This document shows positions 24,883 to 34,690 of a DNA stretch of 34,823 nt, piece by piece (within the stretch, counting starts at the first letter, position 1; each line of letters starts with the position of its first letter). The stretch covers positions 1 to 34,823 of the forward strand of contig CANGNX010000005.1 of NCBI GenBank assembly GCA_947455415.1, read 5' to 3'. The notes beneath the pieces are model-generated. The model saw only the letters and a program-made list of their open reading frames with translations. It was not told where the DNA came from and searched no databases. The stretch is from Opitutia bacterium. GTDB lineage: Bacteria; Verrucomicrobiota; Verrucomicrobiia; Opitutales; UBA953. Position numbers and translations under genes: made by a program.

Positions 24883-26637
24883 CTAATTCTTGAGGATGGT
24901 TTCGATGTCAATCTGCAGTTGATCGCGATTATTCGAAAATAGGAAAATGTCCGAGGAGATACGAGTCAGTGCCTTGGCTAGCATTTCTTTGGGCGGTCGG
25001 CGGGTCGACATCAGTCGGCGCAAATACACTTCGAGGTCTTGTGCAACTTCGGGATGTTCGATCTTCAATTTAACTATCTCCAAGAGAATCGCCTGATTAC
25101 TTTCGTTGGCGAGGTGAACATCTATCAGCATATTATTAGCCTCGAGGTAGCGTTTCGCTGTGATTAATTTTTTACCAGATGTTACCAAGAGCGAGGGTGC
25201 CACGTTCCGGGTTTGGGTCAGTCGCCGCAAATTAATGGAGGCAATTTCGGGTTGGTTATCGGCGAAATACGCAATGGTTCGCAAGGCGTCCAACGCAATG
25301 CTGACACTTTGGAGCCATTGTTTATTTTCGTTTTGATCTAATAGCTCGTTAATCAAGAGAATGGCTTCATGTGCTTGGTTGTCGTTGATTAAGCACTCCG
25401 CATGAGTGAGGGTGAATTTATAGCGGTTGGAGAAGCGGCGAGTTTGCGCGATGTCGAGTAGGCGTTTGGTTAATTTCGGCTGGAGGGAGTCATTAGCATA
25501 TTGTGCGAGCTCCAGCATCGCCTGGGGATTGGTGCCATATGTGTTAATCATCTTCTCGATTTGCTCATCCCTCTGGGTGGCGTTTTCAGTGCCAGGTAAT
25601 AAATACAGCATCTGAATTTTTGGCCCTGCTTCATTGGGCGATTGGATGATAATTAGGTCAACGCAGTCACGGGCAGCCGCCATTTCACCATTTTCTTTTA
25701 ACCATTTCGCTTTAATCTCAAGGAGTCGCGTGATGTCTGGGTATCTATTGGCGGCGGCGGTGATTAACTTGATGGCCTCTTTTCTCTCGCCGCCTTCCCA
25801 GAGCAGCTGGCAATTAATCAGAAAACCTTCAGGGGTGGCTTCGAGGTTGTATTTTTTGATTAAATTGGCGGTCTCAATATAATAACCGCGAAGGAAATGC
25901 GCCTGCGTGTTGGCAATCTTAAGGGCTTGTTCGACTTCGGGATTAAGGTCTTTGCGTCCAAGGAATTTACTGGCACATGCGATAATGCGTGCATCTTGAT
26001 CGTAGGCGAAGCACTTCGCGAGGTAGTTTTGAAAGTGCTCGGGCTCATTAATGCAAAAGTTGAGTGAGTTATCGAGCACGAGGAAGGCATCGATTTGTCG
26101 ACCGAGACCGAAGTAGAGTTCTGCCACTAAGCGTTGGGCTTCTGCATTGCGCGGCGAGAGCTGCGCCGCCGTGCCGATATTGCGGGCAAACTCCATGTAG
26201 TTCTGCTTGCTGATCGCCTTCTTTGCTACCTCAAAGTAGTAATCGCCCTTATGAATTAAATGTGGGATGCGCCCGTAGTCCTTTTTGTCGTCGTTCTCCG
26301 ATAAAAGTCGGTACTCTCTGGCCTGGACCTCTGCACTGCTTAAACCGAGATTAATTGCCGAATTAATAAGTGTGTCGGGAAAGTATAGGTAAGCATCACC
26401 GCGCCGAGTGGTGGTGATTCCGTTCATGTAGCGTTCGCGGAAGTAAAAAAGCTCGGAAGTGGAAATCCAAAGCAGGATTAATAAGAACGGTGAATAAAAT
26501 GCGATGCGCCGCCAGTTGAGACTATAAATTTTCTTCTGATAGCCAATCTGTTGGACGATAACTGTGCCAAAGAAAATGGTCTTAACACTCTTCCTTTCGG
26601 TGTTGGCCCCGTACAGGTATGCAGGCTTTTTTTCCAT
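24883..26637 (-). CDS. Membrane-anchored TPR-like repeat protein, function unknown
   Basis: A 584-residue protein with about 44 mostly polar N-terminal residues, one transmembrane segment (about 45-62, IAFYSPFLLILLWISTSELF) and a long all-helical body. The body shows TPR-like pairs, for example ARNIGTAAQLSPRNAEAQRLV near residue 146, then EGGERKEAIKLITAAANRYPD and NDNQAHEAILLINELL. The repeats are weak and irregular, so a protein scaffold role is inferred. Codon use is visibly more AT-rich than in neighbouring genes. It lies downstream of the thioredoxin-domain gene on the same strand (54 bases) and is likely in its transcript. GAAGGACG just before the ATG is one of the better Shine-Dalgarno matches in the window. 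No enzyme motif seen. Confidence 0.75.
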   Translation of the reverse strand: MEKKPAYLYGANTERKSVKTIFFGTVIVQQIGYQKKIYSLNWRRIAFYSPFLLILLWISTSELFYFRERYMNGITTTRRGDAYLYFPDTLINSAINLGLSSAEVQAREYRLLSENDDKKDYGRIPHLIHKGDYYFEVAKKAISKQNYMEFARNIGTAAQLSPRNAEAQRLVAELYFGLGRQIDAFLVLDNSLNFCINEPEHFQNYLAKCFAYDQDARIIACASKFLGRKDLNPEVEQALKIANTQAHFLRGYYIETANLIKKYNLEATPEGFLINCQLLWEGGERKEAIKLITAAANRYPDITRLLEIKAKWLKENGEMAAARDCVDLIIIQSPNEAGPKIQMLYLLPGTENATQRDEQIEKMINTYGTNPQAMLELAQYANDSLQPKLTKRLLDIAQTRRFSNRYKFTLTHAECLINDNQAHEAILLINELLDQNENKQWLQSVSIALDALRTIAYFADNQPEIASINLRRLTQTRNVAPSLLVTSGKKLITAKRYLEANNMLIDVHLANESNQAILLEIVKLKIEHPEVAQDLEVYLRRLMSTRRPPKEMLAKALTRISSDIFLFSNNRDQLQIDIETILKN

Positions 26638-26691
26638 CGTCCTTCATTGTCAGAAGGGGTCTCACTGTTGGCAAGTGTGGAGTCGAGATTA

Positions 26692-28701
26692 CTAAATGAA
26701 ATCCCTGATTTTATTGGCCGAATTGAGCGTAGGCACACAGGTTTTCCCAACGCAGATTTCGAATCCCTGAAGGCGTGCTACCGCCTGCAGGAACACAGGG
26801 CGAAATGGTTTCTCGTGCGGGCTGGTCTGAACACCTCCATTAATAGCCGTTTGTAATTCCTCCTGGGAGTAGCCAGTCGGAAATTTTAATGTCACGACTC
26901 CCGTGGCGGCCTGCGTTAACCCTTGGAGGGCGTGGGCTATGCCACTGGGTACATTGCGGACAAGTCCGCTGTAGGCACGTGATTGCTCAGTGAATTCATG
27001 TGCCCAAATCGATTCGTTGGTGAGGGCTTCAAGGGCAGTGAGCGTGTGAAGGAGTGACGAGTTGCCGGAGGGGACGGCGTTATCGAACCAATCTTTTTGA
27101 CGGACGGATAGGTCATCGCGGTGAGAGGGAACTAAGAAATACCCGAGGGCGTGCTCATCGCGAAATTGTTGCTGAATGCCCTGCATCAGTTGGGTGGCGC
27201 GTTCTAAGTAGGGGGCTTGGCCTTCGCCCCAGGCAGCGGTGGCTGCTAAGTGGATTTCAGCTTCCGCCAGCCAAGCATAGTCGGTCAAAGTACCATTCCC
27301 ACTAAAGGTATTTTTATAACCAACGGGTTTCAAGACGGGTAGTCCTTTTGCATTTTCTACGCAATGATTCCAGAGGGTTTCTTCCGTGGCTGCTGCGAGC
27401 TTCCACCAGTCTTTTCGGTTAAAAATCCAGCCCGCCTTCGCTAGGTTTTTAATCAGTAGCGCATTCCAGCTTAACAGTGCTTTATCATCGCGCGTGGGTT
27501 GTGCGCGCAGGTTGCGTCGCGTGAGTAATTGAGCGCGCGCAGACTGTAACTGTTCTCGCTCCGTAAATTTAGCACGCAGTTTCAGAATGTTCGCGCCTTC
27601 GAAATTTCCTTGGTCAGTGATCCCGTAGGCGGCAGCGAAAGCGAACGCTTGGTCACCTAAGACTTCTACAATTTCTTTGGGTTTCCAAATGTAGGTTAGC
27701 CCCTCTTCATGTTCCGTGTCGGCATCGATGGCCGAGGCGAAAAGTCCGTGGTCGGTCACCATCTCGCGTTGCAACCAGGCAATCGTTTCTTCGCAAACCC
27801 TTAGGTAGAGCGGATCTCGGTAGCGTGCCCAGGCTTCGGCGTAGGTGCCGATGAGCTGGGCGTTGTCGTAGAGCATTTTTTCGAAATGCGGTACGGTCCA
27901 ATCGCGATCCACGCAGTAGCGGTGGAAGCCGCCACCGACTTGATCGAAGAGCCCGCCGCGTGCCATCGCTCCGAGTGTGACGGTGATGACCGCATCGAGG
28001 CGGGTGGCGAGGGCACGGTTTTCTTCCGCCGCGGCCGTGGCGCGAATCGCTAGCAGGAAATCGATTGTCGAAGGGGAGGGGAATTTAGGCGCTGCCCCGA
28101 AACCGCCGTGGGTGTCATCATGGTTTTCGCATAAGCGTTCGGCGGCTTTAATTAAATCTTCATGCGTAGGCAAAGTGCCATCGGCGTCAGGTGCTTGCGT
28201 GAGGTGCGTCAGGTTTTTAGCAATCGCATCGGCATTTGCGGCCAATTCATTTTTGCTCGTGTGATAAAAGTCGGCCACGCGCATGAGCAATTGCGGCCAG
28301 GGCACTTGTCCTTGGCCCCGATCTTCGGGCGGAAAATAAGTGCCGCCGAAAAATGGCCGTCCGTCAGGCAGGCAGAAGCAATTGAGAGGCCAGCCGCCAT
28401 GACCTTGAATCATTTGCACGGCATCCATCATCAATTTGTCGACTTCAGGTTTTTCTTCGCGGTCGACCTTGATACAGATGAAGTGCTTGTTCATGAGCTC
28501 CGCAATCCAAGTTTTGGCAAAGGATTCGCGGGCCATGACGTGACACCAGTGACATGAGGAGTAGCCGACTGAGACTAAGACGGGCTTATCCTGTGCCTTG
28601 GCGGCGGCGAACGCTTCGGGGCACCAAGGCCACCAATCGACGGGGTTATCGGCGTGTTGGCGGAGGTAAAGGGAGGGCTCGCTGGAAAGTCGATTGGGCA
28701 C
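26692..28701 (-). CDS. YyaL/SSP411-type thioredoxin-domain protein (DUF255)
   Basis: A 669-residue protein of the widespread YyaL/SSP411 family: an N-terminal thioredoxin-like domain followed by an (alpha/alpha)6-barrel like those of N-acylglucosamine 2-epimerases. [21 protein letters not shown] opens the family homology; the CxxC site is CHWC (residues 50-53). FGGTYFPP (near 110), [19 protein letters not shown] (near 180), [17 protein letters not shown] and [13 protein letters not shown] are all standard. The role of the family is uncertain. I chose the GTG at 28699-28701 because it yields the usual N-terminus. The frame is open further upstream and includes a Cys-rich stretch starting from a TTG at 28789-28791, which is an alternative start. 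It is divergent from mutL. Confidence 0.85.
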   Translation of the reverse strand: MPNRLSSEPSLYLRQHADNPVDWWPWCPEAFAAAKAQDKPVLVSVGYSSCHWCHVMARESFAKTWIAELMNKHFICIKVDREEKPEVDKLMMDAVQMIQGHGGWPLNCFCLPDGRPFFGGTYFPPEDRGQGQVPWPQLLMRVADFYHTSKNELAANADAIAKNLTHLTQAPDADGTLPTHEDLIKAAERLCENHDDTHGGFGAAPKFPSPSTIDFLLAIRATAAAEENRALATRLDAVITVTLGAMARGGLFDQVGGGFHRYCVDRDWTVPHFEKMLYDNAQLIGTYAEAWARYRDPLYLRVCEETIAWLQREMVTDHGLFASAIDADTEHEEGLTYIWKPKEIVEVLGDQAFAFAAAYGITDQGNFEGANILKLRAKFTEREQLQSARAQLLTRRNLRAQPTRDDKALLSWNALLIKNLAKAGWIFNRKDWWKLAAATEETLWNHCVENAKGLPVLKPVGYKNTFSGNGTLTDYAWLAEAEIHLAATAAWGEGQAPYLERATQLMQGIQQQFRDEHALGYFLVPSHRDDLSVRQKDWFDNAVPSGNSSLLHTLTALEALTNESIWAHEFTEQSRAYSGLVRNVPSGIAHALQGLTQAATGVVTLKFPTGYSQEELQTAINGGVQTSPHEKPFRPVFLQAVARLQGFEICVGKTCVPTLNSANKIRDFI

Positions 28702-28816
28702 GTTGGTACATTTGCACAGTCCGGGCGGTGTGCAATCTCGACATTTTACTGGCTTCGTCTTGCAGGCGGCCGTGGGCTCGCCAAATCTCAAGGCAGCCGT
28801 TTTGGCTGACTGGTCG
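28702..28816. promoter_or_regulatory. Divergent yyaL-like / mutL intergenic region with an inverted repeat
   Basis: These 115 bases must hold the promoters for the leftward YyaL-type gene and rightward mutL. TTGCACA (28712-28718) and TGTGCAA (28729-28735) are an exact 7-base inverted repeat with a 10-base spacer, shaped like a dimeric-regulator operator. It lies 10-34 bases upstream of the leftward GTG. A smaller stem CAGCC/GGCTG flanks GTTTT near 28794-28808. No convincing -10 and -35 boxes were found. Confidence 0.4.
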
Positions 28817-30547
28817 ATGTCGATTATCCGTTTATTAGCCCCTAACGTTGCCAACCAAATTGCAGCGGGCGAGGTCGTGGAAAGGCCAGCCGCGGTGGTA
28901 AAAGAATTATTGGAAAATTCACTCGATGCGGGGGCGACACGTGTAGTCATCGATTTTTCCCGGGGAGGAAAGGCCTTCATTATTATTGAGGATGACGGCA
29001 AGGGAATGATTCCAGAAGATGCGCTGTTAAGTTTGGAGCGACACGCCACGAGCAAGATTAATGCGGCGGCTGACTTGGACCGCATCAGCACTTTTGGTTT
29101 TCGTGGTGAGGCGTTACCATCGATTGCCAGCGTGGCGCGTTTTACTTTGCAGACGCGAGTTAAGGAGGCAGCTAACGGTACGGAAATTTCTGTAAACGGA
29201 GGAAAAATTATCCATCAACGCGACCATGGCATGGCCGTTGGAACGCGTATTGAAGTGGCTAATCTTTTTCACCCGGTGCCAGCTCGACTTAAATTTTTGA
29301 AGTCTGATGAAACCGAAGCAGCGCATATTATTCGCTTGGTCCGACTGTATGCAGTGTCGCACCCAACGGTTGGCTTTTTATTGCGTGAAGACGGACGAGA
29401 AATTTTTCGATCACCGGGTAATGTGCCGGTGCTCGAGCGCGTGCGTGCCATTTGGGGTCGACAAGTCGCCGATGAAGTTTCGTTGATGCCTGTATTCGAG
29501 CGTTCAGGTATGCGACTCAGTGGATTGCTGGGAAAGCCCGGTGTGAGTCGCGGCACTCGCCAGGATTTAGTCACGGTGGTCAATGGTCGTCCTGTGGACA
29601 GTCGTACACTGGCTTTTGCGCTCACTGAAAGTTACCATACTTTAATTCCCAAAGGCCGTTACCCCCTAGCTTTTGCCTTCCTTGAAATCGATCCCGCATG
29701 GGTAGATGTGAATGTGCATCCCGCTAAGCGTGAAGTGCGTTTTCGGGATGAGGCGCGTGTAAGAGGATTTATTATCGAATCAGTACTCTCTGTGTTGCGT
29801 TCCAACGTTGGCGACGGCTTACCGACCCAAACGGTGCCATCGCTTGTGCCCAGTATAAGTGTGGCAATGCCAGCTGTGGCTCCAATTTCAAATCCTGGTG
29901 TGCCCTCGCAAAGTATACCTACACCACCAGTGCCGGTGTCCGCAGCGACGAGTCCATCATCGCCCACGTCGGTGCGACTCGGCTGGCGATTGCTTGCGCG
30001 GGTACGTGAGGAGCGGGCGGTGTTTGAAACGCCAACGGGTCTGGCAATTTTAGATATCGGTGCAGCCCACCAGCGCATTCTGTATGAATCGATTCTGAAA
30101 CAGTTTTCGGATGGTGCACCCGTGAGTCAGCCACTGCTCTTGCCACTCAGTTTGGAACTAGAGCCTTTGCCGGCGGCCGTGCTGAAAGAGCGCATGGCGT
30201 TATTGGTTGCCGCAGGATTTTCTTTTGAAGAATACGGTCGCAATTTCTGGCGCATCGAAGCCTTGCCAGCATGGTTAAATCCGGCGGAGGCATTGAGTTT
30301 TCTCCGCGACGTACTGGCGGAAATGGCCCGTCGTGAAGGTGATTTCGGTCGACCCGCTTTAGCTTATGACTCCTTGGCTCAATTGGCCATTCAGAAGGCT
30401 CGTCGCAAAGGCGATGCGTTTTCGGATGCGGAATTAATGGAGCTCTTGCAGGCGTTATTTAAAACTTCGCAGCCGTCTTCAGATCCGCGTGGCCGTCGCA
30501 CTTATATTGAATGGACCGACGCCGATTTGGGTCGACGTTTCGGCTAA
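28817..30547 (+). CDS. mutL: DNA mismatch repair protein MutL, without endonuclease motif
   Basis: A GHKL ATPase that links MutS recognition to strand removal. The 576-residue protein has [20 protein letters not shown] (11-30), NSLDAG (34-39), DDGKGM (59-64), FGFRGEAL (93-100), [10 protein letters not shown] (151-160) and [14 protein letters not shown] (296-309). A Pro/Ser/Val-rich linker (about 333-385) leads to the C-terminal dimerisation domain. There, [12 protein letters not shown] (413-424) stands where endonuclease MutLs have DQHAAHERxxYE, and SSDPRGRRT replaces the CPHGRPT zinc motif. The start at 28817 matches the family; the open frame before it (to 28694) is not MutL-like. Its stop overlaps the uvrB stop. 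Confidence 0.94.
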   Translation: MSIIRLLAPNVANQIAAGEVVERPAAVVKELLENSLDAGATRVVIDFSRGGKAFIIIEDDGKGMIPEDALLSLERHATSKINAAADLDRISTFGFRGEALPSIASVARFTLQTRVKEAANGTEISVNGGKIIHQRDHGMAVGTRIEVANLFHPVPARLKFLKSDETEAAHIIRLVRLYAVSHPTVGFLLREDGREIFRSPGNVPVLERVRAIWGRQVADEVSLMPVFERSGMRLSGLLGKPGVSRGTRQDLVTVVNGRPVDSRTLAFALTESYHTLIPKGRYPLAFAFLEIDPAWVDVNVHPAKREVRFRDEARVRGFIIESVLSVLRSNVGDGLPTQTVPSLVPSISVAMPAVAPISNPGVPSQSIPTPPVPVSAATSPSSPTSVRLGWRLLARVREERAVFETPTGLAILDIGAAHQRILYESILKQFSDGAPVSQPLLLPLSLELEPLPAAVLKERMALLVAAGFSFEEYGRNFWRIEALPAWLNPAEALSFLRDVLAEMARREGDFGRPALAYDSLAQLAIQKARRKGDAFSDAELMELLQALFKTSQPSSDPRGRRTYIEWTDADLGRRFG

Positions 30548-32532
30548 CGTCTCCGTCCGCGGTTTCGCTTGGTTGCGCTCGCTGGTTTGCCGCTGCGAAG
30601 GGCTTCGATTTGGTCACGCAATTGAGCGGCTTTTTCGAATTGTAATTCGTCCGCCGCTTCGAGCATTTCCACTTCCATGTTCGCTAAGACCTGTGCGACG
30701 TCGTGATCGGTGGTGCCTTCCGCCACGGCAAGTACATCGTCTTCTTCGTCGACTAAGCTTTCTTCAATGGCTCGCACCGTTGATTTAGGCGTGATGCCAT
30801 GTTTAAGATTATAGGCTGCTTGCCGTTTGCGGCGATCGCCGCAGATGGTGAGGGTGCGAGTGAGTGACTTAGTCATCACATCGGCGTAGAGAATGACTTT
30901 GCCTTCCACGTGACGAGCCGCGCGACCCGAGGTTTGAATGAGGCTCGTTTCACTGCGTAAAAAGCCTTCTTTGTCGGCATCAAGAATACCGACCAGTGCC
31001 ACTTCAGGTAAGTCGAGTCCCTCGCGCAATAAATTCACCCCCACGAGCACGTCGAATTTCCCAGCCCGCAGTCGACGGAGGATTTCGACGCGCTCGATGG
31101 CATCGATGTCCGAGTGTAAGTACTCCACCTTCAATCCATGCTCGCGCATAAAATTAGAAAGGTCTTCCGACATGCGTTTAGTGAGAGTGGTGACAAGGGT
31201 GCGCCAGCCGCGAGCGGCGACTTGTTTGGCTTCGCCGATGATGTCTTCGACCTGACCCTTGATGGGTCGGACTTCCATGACGGGATCCAGGAGTCCAGTC
31301 GGACGAATCACCTGTTCGGCAATGACGCTGGACACTTTATATTCATGGGCCGCGGGCGTGGCGGAAACATAAACGGTTTGACCTGAGATTTCGTCAAACT
31401 CCTGCGGCATGAGTGGTCGATTTTCGAGAGCGGAGGGCAGGCGGAAACCAAAGTCCACGAGTTTTTCTTTTCGGGCACGGTCACCGTGGTACATGCCACC
31501 GATTTGCGAAACCGAGACGTGGCTTTCGTCGATGAAGATGAGTCGGTCCTTGGGGAAGAAATCTAAAAGGCAATGTGGGCGTTCGCCTTTGGTGCGACCT
31601 GACATGTGCATCGAGTAATTTTCGATACCGGAGCAGAAGCCCGTTTCACGAAGCATTTCCAGGTCATGTTCCACGCGCATGCGAATGCGTTGGGCTTCGA
31701 CGAGTCGATTGGCTTTTTCAAATTCCGCGACGCGGACTTCGAGTTCGGCGCGAATAGAGTCGGCGGCAGTCTTCACGCGTGCCGCGGAGGTGACGTACTG
31801 ATTCGCGGGATAGAGGTCGAAGTGATCCAGCGCCTTGCCCGCCTTCACGGTGAGGGGGTCGAGTTCGCGAATATTTTCTAAGGTGTCGCCCCAGAATTCT
31901 AAGCGGATGGCAGTCTCCATGTAAGCCGGCCAAATATCGATGGTTTCGCCGCGGGCACGAAAATTACAGCGTTCTAAAATGGCGTCGTTACGTGTGTATT
32001 GATTAGCCACGAGTCGCGTCAGTAGTTCATCGCGTTTGATGACGAGTCCGCGCTTTAGCGGAATCAAGAGCGCAAGAAAATCTTCGGGTGAGCCTAATCC
32101 GTAGATGCAAGAAACTGAGGCGATAACAATGACGTCGCGACGAGAGAGCAGGGCACTGCTGGCACTAATGCGGAGGCGTTCAATGTCTTCGTTGATTGCC
32201 GAGTCTTTCTCGATAAAGGTATCGGTCGAGGGGACGTAGGCCTCGGGTTGGTAATAGTCATAATAGCTGACAAAATACTCGACCGCGTTTTCAGGAAAAA
32301 AGTTTTTGAATTCAGAATAAAGTTGGGCCGCGAGGGTTTTATTATGCGAAATGATGAGGGCGGGGCGTTGCTGGCGGGCGATGAGGTTCGCCATCGTGAA
32401 CGTTTTTCCTGACCCCGTGACGCCTAGCAGGGTTTGACGCATGTTCCCGGCGCGAATGGAAGCATCGAGGGCTTCAATCGCGGTGGGCTGATCGCCCATG
32501 GGAACGTAGTCCGACTTTAGGCGAAACTCCAT
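30544..32532 (-). CDS. uvrB: Excinuclease ABC subunit B
   Basis: The central damage-verifying helicase-like subunit of nucleotide excision repair. The 662-residue protein has Walker A GVTGSGKT (37-44), the beta-hairpin region YYDYYQPEAYVPSTDTFIEK (about 90-110), FIDESHVSVSQIGGMYHGD near residue 328, helicase motifs VGVNLLREGLDLPEV and LIQTSGRAARH in the second half, and a C-terminal UVR motif (QFEKAAQLRDQIEALR) that binds UvrC. A basic tail KRNRGRRR ends it. It is the last gene of a minus-strand run after the HAD gene (6 bases). Its stop TAG overlaps the mutL stop on the other strand. Confidence 0.96.
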   Translation of the reverse strand: MEFRLKSDYVPMGDQPTAIEALDASIRAGNMRQTLLGVTGSGKTFTMANLIARQQRPALIISHNKTLAAQLYSEFKNFFPENAVEYFVSYYDYYQPEAYVPSTDTFIEKDSAINEDIERLRISASSALLSRRDVIVIASVSCIYGLGSPEDFLALLIPLKRGLVIKRDELLTRLVANQYTRNDAILERCNFRARGETIDIWPAYMETAIRLEFWGDTLENIRELDPLTVKAGKALDHFDLYPANQYVTSAARVKTAADSIRAELEVRVAEFEKANRLVEAQRIRMRVEHDLEMLRETGFCSGIENYSMHMSGRTKGERPHCLLDFFPKDRLIFIDESHVSVSQIGGMYHGDRARKEKLVDFGFRLPSALENRPLMPQEFDEISGQTVYVSATPAAHEYKVSSVIAEQVIRPTGLLDPVMEVRPIKGQVEDIIGEAKQVAARGWRTLVTTLTKRMSEDLSNFMREHGLKVEYLHSDIDAIERVEILRRLRAGKFDVLVGVNLLREGLDLPEVALVGILDADKEGFLRSETSLIQTSGRAARHVEGKVILYADVMTKSLTRTLTICGDRRKRQAAYNLKHGITPKSTVRAIEESLVDEEDDVLAVAEGTTDHDVAQVLANMEVEMLEAADELQFEKAAQLRDQIEALRSGKPASATKRNRGRRR

Positions 32533-32538
32533 TGTGGC

Positions 32539-33204
32539 TTAATCCAAACGCCCGCGAGCGAGCCACTGCGGATCCACCTCGGAAAGGTTATTCACGATGC
32601 GATGGGCGTTTTGTGGAACTAACGCTTCACGTGGGTGAGTCGTGGCGAGGGCGATGGTGATGAAGCCACCCGCAAGTCCAGCCTGGAGTCCGGAGAATGA
32701 ATCTTCGAAGACGAAGGACCGACTGGGGTCACCGCCCGCAAGGGCACAGGCTTTGAGAAAAACTTCGGGGTCGGGTTTGCCACGACTGACATCTTCGCTA
32801 GCGACGGCGCCTTGAAAGAGGTGTCCGAGGTCAAAGAGTTCAAATGCCAGTGCGAGATTGGCTTTGTGAGTGGAGGTGCCGATGACGCAAGGGATACCGA
32901 GTTCATTGAGCTTTGTCGTGAGCTCTTTGGCGCCGGGGAGCAGACGAATGTGTCCTTGGCGTGCAATGACGCGGTAGTTCGCTTCTTTCTGCTGAGAGAG
33001 ACGACGAATCTCTTGGGGGTCTTTCGACCAACCGAGAATTTCTGGGATAATGATTTCGTTACGTTTGCCGAAGCCGCGCTTAAAGTGATCGGGCGGCAGC
33101 GGAAGGTTCTCCTCGCGCGCGAGGGTTTGCCAAGAGCGTTCATGGGCGACGGAAGAGTCGATGACGACTCCATCCCAATCAAAGACGGCGACAGTGCGGG
33201 ACAT
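32539..33204 (-). CDS. HAD-superfamily hydrolase, beta-phosphoglucomutase / phosphoglycolate phosphatase-like
   Basis: A 221-residue protein with the HAD motifs in order: FDWDGVVIDS (8-17) with nucleophile Asp9 and general acid Asp11, GTSTHKANL (109-117) as motif II, RGKPDPEVF (141-149) with Lys143 as motif III, and FEDSFSGLQAG (166-176) with Glu167 and Asp168 as motif IV. The helical cap sits between motifs I and II (subfamily IA). The substrate is uncertain. Being 2 bases after a GlcD-type glycolate oxidase gene, a phosphoglycolate phosphatase role (making glycolate) is an attractive inference, but beta-phosphoglucomutase-like enzymes look the same at this level. Confidence 0.82.
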   Translation of the reverse strand: MSRTVAVFDWDGVVIDSSVAHERSWQTLAREENLPLPPDHFKRGFGKRNEIIIPEILGWSKDPQEIRRLSQQKEANYRVIARQGHIRLLPGAKELTTKLNELGIPCVIGTSTHKANLALAFELFDLGHLFQGAVASEDVSRGKPDPEVFLKACALAGGDPSRSFVFEDSFSGLQAGLAGGFITIALATTHPREALVPQNAHRIVNNLSEVDPQWLARGRLD

Positions 33205-33206
33205 AA

Positions 33207-34670
33207 TTAGTGTTTATCCCAAGCGAGGGTAACTTTGACGGGGCGATGTTCCCAGACGTTGAGCGGGTCAAAGATTTGGCCAGGGGCTAAAATATTATTG
33301 GGGTCGAGGGCTTTCTTAACGGCGAGCATCGCTTGGATTTCCGCGGGCGAATGTTGCAGTCGCAGGAAGGGCGATTTGGCGATGCCGATACCGTGTTCGC
33401 CGGTAATGGCACCTCCGAGTTCAACTACTTTTTTCATCACTTCATGAATCGCGGCTTCGGCTTTCTTGCAGTGCTCGGGATTGTCGCGGTCGTACATGAT
33501 ATGAACGTGGAAGTTGCCATCGGCAGCGTGGCCAAAGGTTGGTGTGGCCAAGCCAATGCGATCGCGAATTTCACGAGTGTATTTAATGAGTGCCACATAG
33601 CTGCGGAAGGGCACGACGATGTCTTCGTTTAATTTAGCGTTACCCAGCGAGTACATCGCTTGGGAGCACGTGCGACGAATATCCCAGAGTGCTTCAGCCT
33701 CCGCTTCGTTGTCGGTTTCGCGGTACGCCACGGCGTATTCGCTAATCCACTGACGGACTTTTTTAGCATCATCCGCTAAGACAGAAGGGTGGCCATCGAT
33801 TTCAACTAAGAGAATCGAGTGGGTTTCATTGTTTCCTTTTAATTCATCGGTTGAAAAGACGCGACTGCCCCGACGTTTTTCCGCGGCTTCGACGGTTTGA
33901 GTGTCGAGGAATTCAAAGACAGCAGGGTTCACGCGCGACCCCATGAGTTTGGCGGCAGCTTCTAGGGCGATTTCGTCGGTGCGACACGCGAGCAGGAAGG
34001 TGCGACGGGCGAGGGGCTTGTTGACAAGTTTAATAACGGCTTTGGTGATGACACCGAGAGTGCCTTCGGAGCCAATCCAAAGGTCGCGCAAATTAATACC
34101 GCTCACAAATTTTCGGAGCGGTGCGCCCCAGCGAACTTTCTCGCCGGTGGGCAAAAAACCTTCGAGGGCGTAAACGTGATCACGCACGACACCGTATTTT
34201 GCGGCCCGCAATCCACCGGCGTTGGTCGCGATATTTCCGCCGATGCTACAGTATTTTAATGAAGAGGGGTCGGGCGGGAAAAATAATCCGTGCGGTGCGG
34301 CGAGCTCATTGATTTTCGCGGTGATGGCTCCAGGTTGTACGGTAGCCATCGCGGACACGGGATCGATTTCGATTTTATCCCAGTGATCGAGGTGGATGAC
34401 CCAACCGCCGTGAATTGGAGAACTCGCACCGGTGTTGCCGGTGCCACGTCCGCGAACGGTGACAGGTACGCGGTATTGATTGGCTAATTTTAAAACCGTA
34501 CCGATGTCGTCTTCGACGCCTGGGCGAATGACCGCCTCGGGCATGAAAGAAAGTCGCATGTTGTCGAACGATGCGGCGAAGCAGGTGGCCTCATCGGTCT
34601 TCACCTTCTCGGAGCCTAGGGCAGCGAGAAGTGCTTGCGTTGCTTCGGGATGAGTTTGGACGGGTTTCAT
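33207..34670 (-). CDS. FAD-linked oxidase, glycolate oxidase subunit GlcD / D-lactate dehydrogenase type
   Basis: A 487-residue flavoprotein oxidising a 2-hydroxy acid. The N-terminal FAD-binding PCMH domain has RGRGTGNTG (73-81), the segment CSIGGNIATNAGG (141-153) and GSEGTLGVIT (200-209). The C-terminal FAD-oxidase domain has FGHAADGNFHVHI and GAITGEHGIGIAKSPFL, and ends with LDPNNILAPGQIF. Glycolate and D-lactate are both possible substrates; no GlcE or GlcF partner is in view. I chose the ATG at 34670 rather than the start at 34712, which would overlap nadE and add 14 non-family residues. It follows nadE by 20 bases and precedes the HAD gene by 2. Confidence 0.88.
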   Translation of the reverse strand: MKPVQTHPEATQALLAALGSEKVKTDEATCFAASFDNMRLSFMPEAVIRPGVEDDIGTVLKLANQYRVPVTVRGRGTGNTGASSPIHGGWVIHLDHWDKIEIDPVSAMATVQPGAITAKINELAAPHGLFFPPDPSSLKYCSIGGNIATNAGGLRAAKYGVVRDHVYALEGFLPTGEKVRWGAPLRKFVSGINLRDLWIGSEGTLGVITKAVIKLVNKPLARRTFLLACRTDEIALEAAAKLMGSRVNPAVFEFLDTQTVEAAEKRRGSRVFSTDELKGNNETHSILLVEIDGHPSVLADDAKKVRQWISEYAVAYRETDNEAEAEALWDIRRTCSQAMYSLGNAKLNEDIVVPFRSYVALIKYTREIRDRIGLATPTFGHAADGNFHVHIMYDRDNPEHCKKAEAAIHEVMKKVVELGGAITGEHGIGIAKSPFLRLQHSPAEIQAMLAVKKALDPNNILAPGQIFDPLNVWEHRPVKVTLAWDKH

Positions 34671-34690
34671 CACCCCGCCATCAAGCACGA

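Noticed and set aside
28694-28816. N-terminal extension of MutL
   Set aside because: MutL proteins begin a few residues before [16 protein letters not shown]; the upstream residues are not MutL-like and lie in the divergent promoter region.
28702-29091. The long minus-strand open frame upstream of the YyaL-type gene, reaching 29091
   Set aside because: Most of it is antisense to the start of mutL, is Ser-rich without family similarity, and the family N-terminus (NRL...DNPVDW) begins right at the GTG at 28701. Only the last 30 codons (from 28791) are kept open as a possible extension.
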